Below the pieces are notes generated by a model, which was given only the letters and a program-made list of their open reading frames with translations, ran no database searches and was not told where the DNA came from. Below are positions 5,589 to 13,745 of a stretch of DNA of 17,290 nucleotides, piece by piece. Position 1 is the stretch's first letter, and each line of letters opens with the position of its first letter. Both the position numbers and the translations under genes were made by a program. This DNA comes from Rhodoblastus sp052145335 (GTDB lineage: Bacteria; Pseudomonadota; Alphaproteobacteria; Rhizobiales; Beijerinckiaceae): the NCBI RefSeq assembly GCF_052145335.1, contig NZ_JBKQOU010000274.1:1-17290 (forward strand), written 5' to 3'.

Positions 5589-6077
5589 TCAGCCCTTCCA
5601 GTGCAGGGCGGTGACGAGGGTGAAGATGCGTCGCGCCGTGTCGAAATCGCACTCGATTTTTCCGCGCAGCCTTTCGGACAGCAATTGCGCGCCTTCGTTG
5701 TGCAAACCGCGACGACCCATGTCGAGCGCCTCGATCTGCGACGGGCTGGCGGTGCGGATCGCCGCGAAATAGCTCTCGCAGATCATGAAATAATCCTTGA
5801 ACAAGCGGCGAAACGGCGTGAGCGACAGGATATGAACGACGATCGGATCGCCGGCCTCGTCGAGAATATTGAACGCCAGTTTCGATTCGTGCAGGCCGAT
5901 ATGCAGCTGATAGGGCCCGCCTTCATGACCGGGCAGCGAGAACTCGTTTTCCTCGATCAGGTCGTAGATGGCGATGGCGCGCTCGTGCTCCTGGTCGGCA
6001 GTACCCCGCCCGATCGAATTTTCGTCGAGGGTGATGTTGATCAGGCGGTTGCGGCGCAGGCGGTCGAGTTGGTTCAT
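5589..6077 (-). CDS. UPF0262 family protein
   Basis: The 162-residue protein matches UPF0262 along its whole length as I know it: LINITLDENSIGRG near the N terminus, ERAIAIYDLIEENEFS, LHIGLHESKLAFNI, LSLTPFRRLFKDYFMICESYFAAIR and ARRIFTLVTALHWKG at the end. It is an alphaproteobacterial family found directly after hisD. It is soluble and without signal peptide. The biochemical role is not established. It starts 3 bases after the hisD stop, which implies translational coupling with histidinol dehydrogenase. Confidence 0.92.
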   Translation of the reverse strand: MNQLDRLRRNRLINITLDENSIGRGTADQEHERAIAIYDLIEENEFSLPGHEGGPYQLHIGLHESKLAFNILDEAGDPIVVHILSLTPFRRLFKDYFMICESYFAAIRTASPSQIEALDMGRRGLHNEGAQLLSERLRGKIECDFDTARRIFTLVTALHWKG

Positions 6078-6080
6078 CGC

Positions 6081-7376
6081 CTACGCCTCGCCGAGCCGCA
6101 AGGCGACCGAAAGCGCATGGGCGTCGAGCCGTTCGGCCTTGCCCAAGGTCACCGCCGCCGGGCCGATGATTCGCAGGCTCTCCGGCGAACATTTCAGCAG
6201 TGACGTGCGCTTCATGAAATCGAGCACATTCAGGCCGGAGGAAAAACGCGCCGAACGCGCCGTCGGCAAGACGTGGTTGGAGCCGCCGACATAATCGCCG
6301 ATGGCTTCCGGCGTATAGGCGCCGATGAAGATCGCCCCGGCGTTGCGCACTTGCGCCGCCAGAGCTTCGGCGTCTTCAGCCATGATTTCGAGATGTTCGG
6401 CGGCGAAAAGGTCGGCGAGCGGGACGGCCTGCCGCAGGTTTTCAACGAGGATGATCGCGCCGAGATCGCTCCAGCTTTTTTCGGCTATGGCCTTTCGCGG
6501 CAGGGTTTTCAGGCGCTCCGCCACCGCCGCCTCGACCGCGTCGGCGAGAACGGCGTCGTCGGTGATCAGGATCGATTGCGCGGCGGCGTCGTGTTCGGCC
6601 TGGGCGAGCAGGTCGATGGCGATCCATTCGGGATTGGCGGTCTTGTCGGCGATAACAAGCACTTCCGACGGCCCGGCGATCATGTCGATGCCGACCTTGC
6701 CGAACACCCGGCGCTTGGCCGCCGCGACAAAGGCGTTGCCGGGGCCGACGATTTTCACCACCGGTTTTATGCTCGCCGTCCCGTAAGCCAAGGCCGCCAC
6801 GGCCTGCGCCCCGCCGATGCGAAAGACTTCGTCGACGCCGGCAAGTTTCGCCGCCGCTAGGACCAGCGGCGACAATTTTCCGTCCGGCGCCGGAGCCACC
6901 ATGACCAGCCGCTCGACCCCGGCCACTTTCGCCGGAACGGCGTTCATCAAAACGGAAGAGGGATAGGACGCCGTGCCGCCCGGAACATAGAGGCCGACGG
7001 ACTCGACCGCGCTCCAGCGCCAGCCCAGCTCCACCCCGGCGGAGTCGGTAAAGCGCAGGTTTTCGGGCTTCTGCCTTTCATGGAAGGCGACGATGCGGTC
7101 CCGCGCCAGTTCCAGAGCCTTAATCTGCTCGCGAGGGCAGGCGGCGACGGCATCGTCGATTTCCGCCGCCGAAATACGCAGGGTTTCGGGCGTCAGTTCG
7201 ATCCGGTCGAAACGGCGCGAAATCTCGATCAGCGCCTCGTCGCCGCGCAAAACCACGTCGGCGATGATGTCGCGCACGATGACGTCGACATCTTCCGCCG
7301 TTTCGCGCTTCATATGCAGGAGTTTCTCGAAACTCTCGGCAAAGCTGGGGACGGCGGCGTCGAGCCTGAAAGGCAT
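6081..7376 (-). CDS. hisD: Histidinol dehydrogenase
   Basis: HisD is a zinc enzyme that oxidises L-histidinol to L-histidine in two NAD-dependent steps, the last reactions of histidine biosynthesis in the cytoplasm. The 431-residue protein has the usual length. Zinc ligands appear at Gln259, His262, Asp361 and His420, and the catalytic pair at Glu327-His328, almost the same numbering as the E. coli enzyme. Other hallmarks are YVPGGTASYPSSVLM (130-144), GPGNAFVAAAKR (211-222) and GPSEVLVIAD (235-244). I chose the ATG at 7376 because GGAG lies 8 bases upstream (7385-7388) and the protein then starts as the family does; a much longer open frame upstream overlaps DUF2948. No other his gene is nearby. 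It is the second gene of the operon, 55 bases after DUF2948. Confidence 0.97.
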   Translation of the reverse strand: MPFRLDAAVPSFAESFEKLLHMKRETAEDVDVIVRDIIADVVLRGDEALIEISRRFDRIELTPETLRISAAEIDDAVAACPREQIKALELARDRIVAFHERQKPENLRFTDSAGVELGWRWSAVESVGLYVPGGTASYPSSVLMNAVPAKVAGVERLVMVAPAPDGKLSPLVLAAAKLAGVDEVFRIGGAQAVAALAYGTASIKPVVKIVGPGNAFVAAAKRRVFGKVGIDMIAGPSEVLVIADKTANPEWIAIDLLAQAEHDAAAQSILITDDAVLADAVEAAVAERLKTLPRKAIAEKSWSDLGAIILVENLRQAVPLADLFAAEHLEIMAEDAEALAAQVRNAGAIFIGAYTPEAIGDYVGGSNHVLPTARSARFSSGLNVLDFMKRTSLLKCSPESLRIIGPAAVTLGKAERLDAHALSVALRLGEA

Positions 7377-7431
7377 CGAGATTTCTCCGAAAAACATCAA
7401 ACGAGCGGTCTGGGGGCGAAGGCGGTTTTTG

Positions 7432-7908
7432 TCAAGCTTCGCCGGTTTCGCCGGTTTTATGGCCCGGCGCGTGGCGGGCGCGCCAGCGCGGGCCGATATC
7501 GGCCATGCGCGCTTCGAGACATTCGACTTCCAGCCGCAAGGCGCAGCCGCCGGAAAACAGCAAGGCCACCTCGCCCGACGGGGAATCGCCGGGAATGAAT
7601 TCGATATGCAGCAGGTTGAGGATATCGTCCGGCCGGTCCTGGCGGAAACCCTGCAGCGAAACCTTGCGCACCTTCTCGAAATGCAATCCGGCCTGCGCCC
7701 TTTGCGGGGCGCCGCCACAGGCTGCGGCCAACCAGTCGAACCGGTTCAGCGCCATCACGAAACGCTGCTCCCCCGGCAGATAGACCATGTCGCCGACGCG
7801 CAAGATGGAATCCTGCAGATGAGCGGAAATCACCGCGAGATCCTCGTCGTCGAGCGCGATCAGCCGCAATTTTTCATCGGCGGACTGGCTGTCACTGCCC
7901 TGCGTCAT
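7432..7908 (-). CDS. DUF2948 family protein
   Basis: The 158-residue protein starts MTQGSDSQSADEKLRLIALD and contains DEDLAVISAHLQDSILRVGDM, FVMALNRFDW, HFEKVRKVSLQGF, LNLLHIEF and LLFSGGCALRLEVECLEARMADIG, which I recognise as DUF2948. The family is alphaproteobacterial and sits just before hisD in many Hyphomicrobiales. There is no signal or membrane segment. The function is unknown. AGGGG lies 4 bases before the ATG. It is the first gene of the operon and divergent from the methyltransferase gene, with 81 bases between the starts. The low-complexity tail (residues 145-158) is not conserved in my memory of the family. Confidence 0.88.
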   Translation of the reverse strand: MTQGSDSQSADEKLRLIALDDEDLAVISAHLQDSILRVGDMVYLPGEQRFVMALNRFDWLAAACGGAPQRAQAGLHFEKVRKVSLQGFRQDRPDDILNLLHIEFIPGDSPSGEVALLFSGGCALRLEVECLEARMADIGPRWRARHAPGHKTGETGEA

Positions 7909-7930
7909 GCGTTCCCCTCGTCGCTCCTGT

Positions 7931-7958
7931 GTTACAGTCCGGCGCGAGGCGAGGCAAG
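7931..7958 (-). promoter_or_regulatory. Candidate promoter of the DUF2948-hisD operon
   Basis: Read on the minus strand, CTTGCC (7953-7958) and TGTAAC (7931-7936) are separated by 16 bases. They resemble the alphaproteobacterial housekeeping promoter (CTTGAC, then a CTATAT-like element). Transcription would start about 16 bases before the DUF2948 ATG. Confidence 0.3.
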
Positions 7959-7989
7959 TTTTTGGCGCCTGCTTCAGCGGACGAATCCC

Positions 7990-8793
7990 ATGAACGAACA
8001 AGAGACTGAGGGCGCCTTTCGTTTCACCGGAGGCGACGCCTACGAGCGTTTCATGGGGCCGTGGAGCCGCGCCGTCGGCGCCGTCTTCCTGGACTGGCTG
8101 GCGATCCCCGAAGGACGGCGCTGGCTCGACCTCGGCTGCGGAACCGGCGCCTTCACGCAATTGCTGGTCGAGCGGGCTCATCCCGCCGCCGTCGTCGCCA
8201 TCGATCCGGCGCCCGCGCAGATCGAGCATGCGCGCGCCAGGCCGGTGGCGCAGGTCGCTTATTTCCGCGTCGCCGACGCGGAAGAACTGCCCTTTGACGA
8301 CGCCTCTTTCGATGTCGTGGTTTCGGCTCTCGTGCTCAATTTCAGTCCCAACCAGGCGCGCGCCCTCGCCGAGATGCGCCGCGTCGTCAGGCCCGGCGGT
8401 TGCGTCGCTGGCTATGTCTGGGATTTCACCGGCGACCTCTCGGTCACCCGCCATATGACCGACGCTCTTCGCGCCATCGAGGCCGACATAGCGCCGATGC
8501 CGGGCGTCAAAAGCACCCGCATCGAGGCGCTCAAGGCGATGTTCGATGCGACGGGATTGATCGACGTGGATTTGCGGACCATCGAAGTCGAGAGGACCTA
8601 TCCCGATTTCGACGCCTATTGGCGGATTTTTTTGGAAAACCCGTCGCCGGCGAGCGCGTTCATCCAGCGACTGCCAAAAGCCGAATATGACGATCTGCGC
8701 AGGGCGGTCCAATCCAGCCTGCCCATCGGCGTGGATGGGAGCATCAGCTTCGCCGCGCGCGCCAATGCGGTGAGGGGATTTGCGCCGGGATGA
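7990..8793 (+). CDS. Class I SAM-dependent methyltransferase
   Basis: The 267-residue protein has the Rossmann methyltransferase motifs in order: motif I LDLGCGTGAFTQLL (46-59), the acidic end of strand 2 VVAIDP (68-73), DAEELPFDDASFDVVVSAL (96-114) with the Methyltransf_11-type spacing, and MRRVVRPGGCVAGYVWDF (129-146). The C-terminal half (about 150-240, DFDAYWRIFLENPSPA) would form the substrate lid. Small-molecule methylation is likely, but the substrate cannot be read. The ATG at 7990 begins directly before the conserved region; the ribosome site is weak. Starting further upstream would overlap the hisD operon in antisense and is not credible. It is divergent from DUF2948 and convergent with the six-helix membrane protein gene. 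Confidence 0.9.
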   Translation: MNEQETEGAFRFTGGDAYERFMGPWSRAVGAVFLDWLAIPEGRRWLDLGCGTGAFTQLLVERAHPAAVVAIDPAPAQIEHARARPVAQVAYFRVADAEELPFDDASFDVVVSALVLNFSPNQARALAEMRRVVRPGGCVAGYVWDFTGDLSVTRHMTDALRAIEADIAPMPGVKSTRIEALKAMFDATGLIDVDLRTIEVERTYPDFDAYWRIFLENPSPASAFIQRLPKAEYDDLRRAVQSSLPIGVDGSISFAARANAVRGFAPG

Positions 8794-8814
8794 GCGCTCA
8801 AATCCGTCGCTTGT

Positions 8815-9393
8815 TCAGGGATTTGCAAGGCGATGCGCTTGTCTCTGCCGAACGCGTCGGCAATGGTCGGGATACCAGGTGGTGAAGGCCGCCGTGACGA
8901 TCAGGAGGAAGTAGGACGCAACCTCGTATCCCCATTGCGGCAAGATGAATTGCGTCATCTTTCCCCATGCCAGAATAGCGTTCACTGTAAATACGGAAGC
9001 CCATGCCGAGGTGATGACGACGTTCGTCCTGATGAAAGCCGAACTATTCCACAGGGAAGGATCGGTGTGCTCCCGGGCGTAGTCCAGGGTGAACGGCTTG
9101 CCCATGAGGATGGTGATCCAGGAGCCGAGCGCAAGGGCGCCATTGGCCAGCACGCCCATGTGCTGCGCAGTCCACATGTTCCCCAGCAGTGCGACGGCCA
9201 CCGTGGCATAGGTGAAGAAGGCGAGGCCCGTCCAAAGGATGATTCCCCGATGCAGGCGCAACAGGCCCATGACGATGCTCAACGCCAGCGCAATCAGCAA
9301 ACCGAGTTTGAGCCGAAACAGGCTGCCCTGGGCGATAACCAGGAATGAAAGCCACGGCGCAAACGACAGGAGCAATTTCAGGAATGACAGCAT
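8815..9393 (-). CDS. Six-helix integral membrane protein of unknown function
   Basis: The 192-residue protein has about six hydrophobic segments: 3-22, 27-45, 50-71, 79-97, 122-143 and 157-174. The loop between helices 4 and 5 holds a conserved-looking block, KPFTLDYAREHTDPSLWNS, followed by FIRTNVVITSAWA. I have a memory of similar unannotated proteins in other proteobacteria but know no function and no Pfam name for it. A strong AAGGAG lies 5 bases before the ATG, and the start is only 15 bases from the stop of the outer-membrane efflux gene. It is therefore probably the last gene of the efflux operon, either an accessory subunit or a passenger. It should lie in the inner membrane. Confidence 0.8.
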   Translation of the reverse strand: MLSFLKLLLSFAPWLSFLVIAQGSLFRLKLGLLIALALSIVMGLLRLHRGIILWTGLAFFTYATVAVALLGNMWTAQHMGVLANGALALGSWITILMGKPFTLDYAREHTDPSLWNSSAFIRTNVVITSAWASVFTVNAILAWGKMTQFILPQWGYEVASYFLLIVTAAFTTWYPDHCRRVRQRQAHRLANP

Positions 9394-9408
9394 CTCAGCT
9401 CCTTGCGG

Positions 9409-10887
9409 CTACTGCGGCAATCTCACGGCCACCGACGTTTCGCCCACGGGAAATGTGTTTTCCCAGCCGCCGCCCAGCGCCTTGAACAATTGCACCTGGT
9501 CGAGCGCGACATTCGTCACGCTCTGGGCCAATTGCTGTTCCGCCTGCAGGGCCGTGCGTTCGCCGTTGAGCACGTTCAGGAAATCCGTGACGCCGTCGCG
9601 GTAGCGGGAACGCGCGATGTCCAAAGCCAGGCGAGCGTGGGAATATTGCGCCGCCAGCCGGGCGCGACGCCCCTGTTCGAGCCGATGCGCCACCAGAGCG
9701 TTAACCACTTCATGCCAGGCGCGTAAAACCGTCTTGCGATAGCCCAGCGCCGCCTCGATCTGCTGCGCCTCGCGCAACTCCACCGTGTTCTGCAACCGCC
9801 CGGCGTTGAAGATCGGCAGGCTGATGCTGGGGCCGGCCATATATTGCAGCGAATTGCCCTTCCACAAATTGGTCAGGGTGAGCGAATCCAGGCCGACCAC
9901 GCCATTGAGCTGCACCGTCGGATAGAAGGCGGCGACGGCGACGCCTATATCGGCAGTGGCCTGATGCAATTGCGCTTCCGCCGCGCGAATGTCGGGGCGC
10001 CGGCGCGCCAGTTCCGACGGCACGCCGACCGGTACGGCTGGCGGCGACAGCGGGTTCGCCCGGGGCGAGCCGAGTTTCGCGCGCAAGGCGCCGGGCGGCT
10101 GGTCGAGCAGCAAGCCCAGAGCGTTGATCAGTTCCGATTCCTGCTGTTCGAGCGCCGGCAATTGCGCGCGCACGGCCTCGATTTCGGCGGCGGCGTTTTC
10201 GCTGTCGAGCGCGCTCTGCACCCCTTTGGCGCGGCGCTCGTCGGCCAGGCGCAGGACGTCCTCGGCGATCTTCAGATTATCCTTGGCTATGCCGATCTGC
10301 ACCTGTGCGCCGCGCAGTTGCACATAGTCGCGGGCGACTTCCGCCAGCGCCGAGACCAGGGCGTCGCGGCGCTGTTCGGCCGCCATCTCCACCTGCGCGT
10401 CGGAGGCTTCGACCTGCCGGCGGACGTGGCCCCAGAGGTCGAGCTCCCAGGAGGCGTCGAAGCCGACATTGTAATCGGTGATCGCCGGTATATTGACGAC
10501 CCCGGCCGGCGACAGGGGGGCGAGCAAGCTCAGGATACCGTTCTGGCTGTAGAGTTCGCGCGTGGCCTTGGCGTCGGCGTTGATGCTCGGCAATTCCGCC
10601 GCCGCGGTCACCCCGCGCTGGAAACGGCTTTCGGCGAGGCGGACGGTCGCCGTGCGCACGTCGAGATTGGCGCTGGCGACCTCGTTTTCCAGCTCCGTCA
10701 GGGTTTTGTCCCGAAACAGCGACCACCAGGACGGGTCTGGCGGCGCGGTGAGTCTTCCGCCGGAATCGGGGGCGGCGAAGTGGTTTGAAGGCAGGCCGGG
10801 ATCGGGCGCCGCGAAATCAGGCCCGACCGCGCAACCGGACAGGAACGTCGCCGCCGCCAGCGCGCCCAGGGCAAGCATCCGTCGCAT
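9409..10887 (-). CDS. NodT/OprM-type outer-membrane efflux lipoprotein
   Basis: The 492-residue protein is the outer-membrane channel of a tripartite efflux pump. The N terminus is a lipoprotein signal (MRRMLALGALAAATFLSGC) with Cys19 as the acylated residue, followed by the typical AVGPDF. Then come WWSLFRDKTL, ELENEVASANLDVRTATVRLAESR, TAAELPSINADAKATR, FDASWELDLWGHVRRQVEAS and a second TolC-like repeat starting near SELARRRPDIRAAEAQLHQATADIGVA. Residues near AGPSISLPIFNAGRL are also family hallmarks. The ATG at 10887 gives the signal peptide directly; a longer frame would run back into the pump gene. It starts 17 bases after the EmrB-like stop, so the three pump parts are co-transcribed. 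Confidence 0.95.
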   Translation of the reverse strand: MRRMLALGALAAATFLSGCAVGPDFAAPDPGLPSNHFAAPDSGGRLTAPPDPSWWSLFRDKTLTELENEVASANLDVRTATVRLAESRFQRGVTAAAELPSINADAKATRELYSQNGILSLLAPLSPAGVVNIPAITDYNVGFDASWELDLWGHVRRQVEASDAQVEMAAEQRRDALVSALAEVARDYVQLRGAQVQIGIAKDNLKIAEDVLRLADERRAKGVQSALDSENAAAEIEAVRAQLPALEQQESELINALGLLLDQPPGALRAKLGSPRANPLSPPAVPVGVPSELARRRPDIRAAEAQLHQATADIGVAVAAFYPTVQLNGVVGLDSLTLTNLWKGNSLQYMAGPSISLPIFNAGRLQNTVELREAQQIEAALGYRKTVLRAWHEVVNALVAHRLEQGRRARLAAQYSHARLALDIARSRYRDGVTDFLNVLNGERTALQAEQQLAQSVTNVALDQVQLFKALGGGWENTFPVGETSVAVRLPQ

Positions 10888-10904
10888 GAAAAATAATCCG
10901 GCCG

Positions 10905-12500
10905 TCAATGCGCGCCCCCCATTCCGCCCGATTTTTTCGACGTCATCAGGAAAGTAAAGGGAACAATCGCAAAAGCCACGATCGCGCAATAGATGAAAAC
11001 GTCGCTGTAGGCCATGATCGCCGCCTGCGAGCGGATGATCTGATAGATCTGGCCCATGGCCATGTTCTTCGCCACCGCCGCCGTGTGCCCCATGGCCATC
11101 AGCGATTGCTGGTATTTCGCCTGCAGATCCTGATAGGGCTGGTGGAGGGGGCTCGCCCATTGCGACAGGAAATTCTGGTGGGCCTGGGCGCGCTGGGTCA
11201 CCATGGCGGTCGAAAGCGCGATGCCGATCGAGCCGAAGACATTGCGGAACATGGCGAAAAGCGCCACGCCGTCGCCATTCAGATCGCGTGGCAACGTCAT
11301 GTAGGCGACGGTGCTGATCGGCACGAACAGGAAGGCCAGTGCGGTTGTCTGGAACATGCGCATGCTGACCAGAGTGCCGAAATCGATATTCGGCGCCAGA
11401 TGGCTCGAATAGATGAAGGAAAAGCCCATGATGGTGAAGCCGATGGCGATCAGATAGCGCGCCGCCACCAGTTTCAGCAGCCGTCCGACGAAGGGAATCA
11501 GGAAGATGATCATCAATCCCCCCGGCGACAGGATCAGTCCCGACCAGGTGGCGTTATAGTTCAGGTTCTGCTGCGCGAGCTGCGGAATCATCACGGCGCT
11601 GGCATAAAGAATGCCGCCGGTCGCGGCGATCATCAGGCAGCCGGTGGCGAAATTGCGGTCCTTGAAAACCTCGAGATGAACGATCGGCTTGCGCGCGATG
11701 AGCAGCCAGCCGATGGCGCCCAGAATGCCGACGAAAGCCATTAGCCCCATCAGTTGGATGAATGGCGAATTGAACCAGTCGGCGTCTTCGCCGCGGTCCA
11801 TCATGATTTCGAGGCAGCCGAGGCCCATGGTGATCAGTGAGAGGCCAATAAAATCGATGCCCCGGCTTTTGCGGTTTTTCACCCATGGCGGGTCCTCGAC
11901 CAAGGCCGAGACGAGAAACACCGCGATGATGCCGACGGGTATATTGAGGAAGAAAATCCAGCGCCAGGAAGCCTGATCGGTGATGTAGCCGCCAAGCGTA
12001 GGGCCGAGCACCGGCGCGACAATGGTCGCCATGGCGGCGACGCCGAAAGCCGCGCCGCGCCGGGCCGGCGGGAAATAATCGAGAATGATCGATTGCTGGT
12101 TGGGCTGCATGCCGCCGCCGAAAAAACCCTGCGCCAGCCGGAACGCGATGAGCTGGCCAAGGCTCGTGGCGGAGCCGCACAAGAAGGAGCAGAAGGTGAA
12201 CATGGCGATGCAGATGAGAAAATAGCGCTTTCTGCCGAGCAGGTCGCCGAGCCAGCCAGAAATGGTCAAAACGATGCCGTTGGCGACGAGATAGGAGGTC
12301 AGCGCCCAGGTCGCCTCGTCGGCGCTCGACGACAGGGTCCCGGCGATATGCGGCAAGGCGACGTTGACGATGGTGGTGTCGAGCACTTCCATGAAGGTCG
12401 CGATGGTCACGGCGACCGCCACCAGCCAAGGATTTCCGGCCGGCTTCCAAGGGGCGTGAGGCTCCTCCGGCGCTGGCTCGATCACCGCAGCCTCCGTCAT
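10905..12500 (-). CDS. emrB: DHA2-family multidrug MFS transporter, EmrB-like
   Basis: The 531-residue protein has the length and 14-helix pattern of the DHA2 drug:proton antiporters. The first helix block contains ATFMEVLDTTIVNVALPHIA. Motif A follows as GWLGDLLGRKRYFLI, and motif C as GPTLGGYITDQASWRWIFF and NIPVGI. The N-terminal 25 residues are polar and cytoplasmic. It would export hydrophobic compounds from the inner membrane through the adaptor and the outer-membrane channel. The ATG overlaps the EmrA-like stop as ATGA (12497-12500), a sign of translational coupling. I use the symbol for family membership; the substrate is unknown. Confidence 0.93.
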   Translation of the reverse strand: MTEAAVIEPAPEEPHAPWKPAGNPWLVAVAVTIATFMEVLDTTIVNVALPHIAGTLSSSADEATWALTSYLVANGIVLTISGWLGDLLGRKRYFLICIAMFTFCSFLCGSATSLGQLIAFRLAQGFFGGGMQPNQQSIILDYFPPARRGAAFGVAAMATIVAPVLGPTLGGYITDQASWRWIFFLNIPVGIIAVFLVSALVEDPPWVKNRKSRGIDFIGLSLITMGLGCLEIMMDRGEDADWFNSPFIQLMGLMAFVGILGAIGWLLIARKPIVHLEVFKDRNFATGCLMIAATGGILYASAVMIPQLAQQNLNYNATWSGLILSPGGLMIIFLIPFVGRLLKLVAARYLIAIGFTIMGFSFIYSSHLAPNIDFGTLVSMRMFQTTALAFLFVPISTVAYMTLPRDLNGDGVALFAMFRNVFGSIGIALSTAMVTQRAQAHQNFLSQWASPLHQPYQDLQAKYQQSLMAMGHTAAVAKNMAMGQIYQIIRSQAAIMAYSDVFIYCAIVAFAIVPFTFLMTSKKSGGMGGAH

Positions 12501-13612
12501 TTCAGCGAGACCGTGGGGACGACCGACAGGCCGAGCGGCAGCGGCAGTTCGGGATCGAGCCCGCTGTCGATGTCGATTTTCACCGGCACGCGCTGCACCA
12601 CCTTGACGAAATTGCCGGTGGCGTTTTCCGGCGGGAAAGCGGTGAATTTCGAGCCCGAGCCCTGCTGGATGCTGTCGACATGGCCTTCGAGCTTGAGCGA
12701 GGGATAGGCGTCAACCTCGATCCTTACTTTCTGGCCGGGCCGCATCCGGTCGAGCTGGCTTTCCTTGAAATTGGCGGTCACCCAGCGCTCCGGCGCGACC
12801 AGCGCCAGAATCTGCTGGCCGGGCGAAACGATATTGCCCATCTCGACATTGCGCTTGGTGACCCAGCCATCCTGCGGCGCCCGCACCACCGTCCATGAGA
12901 GGTTGAGATCGGCCTGGGCGAGCCGCGCCCGCGCCTGCTCGACCTGGCCCTGCAACTGCCCGACCGTTTTTTCGACTTCGCCGATCCGTTGCGGAACCGG
13001 CGAATTCTGCACGACCTGGGCTTCGGCCAAAGCTTCCTGCGCCTGCGCCTGTTCCAGCGCCGCCTTGGCCGCATCGACATCCTGCTGGGAGGTCGCCTGC
13101 CGGCTCAGCGATTTCTGGCGGTCGTAATCGGCCTGCGTCTTGTCGAGCGTCGCCTTGGCGGCGGCGAGCTGCGCCTTGGCGGCGGCGAGCTGCGCCGGGA
13201 AATTCTTCTTCGCCACTTCGAAGCCGAAAGCCTGGCCAGCGAGCTGCGCCTCGGCGGTCGCAAGCGCTCCCTCGGCGAGGTCGCGGTCGTTCTGATACTG
13301 GCGCGGATCGATATGAATCAGCGGATCGCCCCGCTTGACGAACTGATTGTCCGCGACATCGAGCGAAATCACCTCGCCTGTCACCTGCGGCGCGATATTC
13401 AACGCGCGGCCATCGGTATAGGCGTCGTCGGTGCTTTCGATATTGCGCCCGGAATACCAGAGCCAGGCGCCGCCAACCGCCAGCGCGGCGATAATCGCCA
13501 GCCCCGCCGGTTTGATCCGGCTGGAGCGTTTTTTGCGCGCTTCTTCCTGCAGATCGGGCGCCGCGATTTTTTCAGCCGTCTCGGCGGATTGAGCGTCGGT
13601 CACCGAAAACAT
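12497..13612 (-). CDS. emrA: HlyD/EmrA-type periplasmic adaptor
   Basis: The 371-residue membrane-fusion protein has a cytoplasmic N terminus (1-34) and one anchor helix (about 35-54, PAGLAIIAALAVGGAWLWY). The EmrA signature STDDAYTDGRALNIAPQVTG (60-79) begins the biotinyl-lipoyl half-motif. A long coiled-coil hairpin spans about 110-235. The second lipoyl half (SWTVVRAPQDGWVTKRN) and the beta-barrel domain (WVTANFKESQLDRMRPGQ) follow. The C-terminal block FVKVVQRVPVKI is typical of EmrA. It bridges pump and outer-membrane channel across the periplasm. The coiled coil includes an exact 21-base tandem duplication. It is the first gene of the efflux operon. No regulator (MarR or TetR type) is adjacent. 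Confidence 0.95.
   Translation of the reverse strand: MFSVTDAQSAETAEKIAAPDLQEEARKKRSSRIKPAGLAIIAALAVGGAWLWYSGRNIESTDDAYTDGRALNIAPQVTGEVISLDVADNQFVKRGDPLIHIDPRQYQNDRDLAEGALATAEAQLAGQAFGFEVAKKNFPAQLAAAKAQLAAAKATLDKTQADYDRQKSLSRQATSQQDVDAAKAALEQAQAQEALAEAQVVQNSPVPQRIGEVEKTVGQLQGQVEQARARLAQADLNLSWTVVRAPQDGWVTKRNVEMGNIVSPGQQILALVAPERWVTANFKESQLDRMRPGQKVRIEVDAYPSLKLEGHVDSIQQGSGSKFTAFPPENATGNFVKVVQRVPVKIDIDSGLDPELPLPLGLSVVPTVSLK
13151..13192 (-). repeat. Exact 21-base tandem duplication within emrA
   Basis: Two identical 21-base units (13151-13171 and 13172-13192) follow each other in frame and encode consecutive heptads QLAAAKA. One unit equals one coiled-coil heptad, so the helix register is kept while the hairpin arm gets longer by one turn pair. 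Confidence 0.85.
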
Positions 13613-13719
13613 CCCCGTTCGTCAACGAATATCGAGGACATAGCCGACTAGGATCAGCTTGTCTTGCGCCTTCTCGCCGCAGCACAATGCAAGCCGGACT
13701 TGCGGGATCGCCAGCGAGA

Positions 13720-13732
13720 CCGGCCTCGCCGG
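13720..13732. terminator. Small hairpin between the DUF3141 and emrA genes
   Basis: CCGGC-CTC-GCCGG lies 14 bases after the DUF3141 stop on the minus strand. It may help terminate that gene, but no T-run follows. The 133-base gap should also hold the promoter of the efflux operon; I could not identify it with confidence. Confidence 0.3.
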
Positions 13733-13745
13733 AACGTACGGAAAA

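Noticed and set aside
6081..7718. A longer histidinol dehydrogenase of 545 residues
   Set aside because: The extra N terminus overlaps DUF2948 in another frame and does not look like HisD. The start at 7376 has a proper ribosome site and gives the usual length.
7093..8793. A 566-codon plus-strand frame that would extend the methyltransferase upstream
   Set aside because: The first 299 codons are antisense to hisD and DUF2948 and have no family character. The true methyltransferase starts at 7990.
9844..10788. A 314-codon plus-strand frame
   Set aside because: It is antisense to the outer-membrane efflux gene and unlike any known protein.
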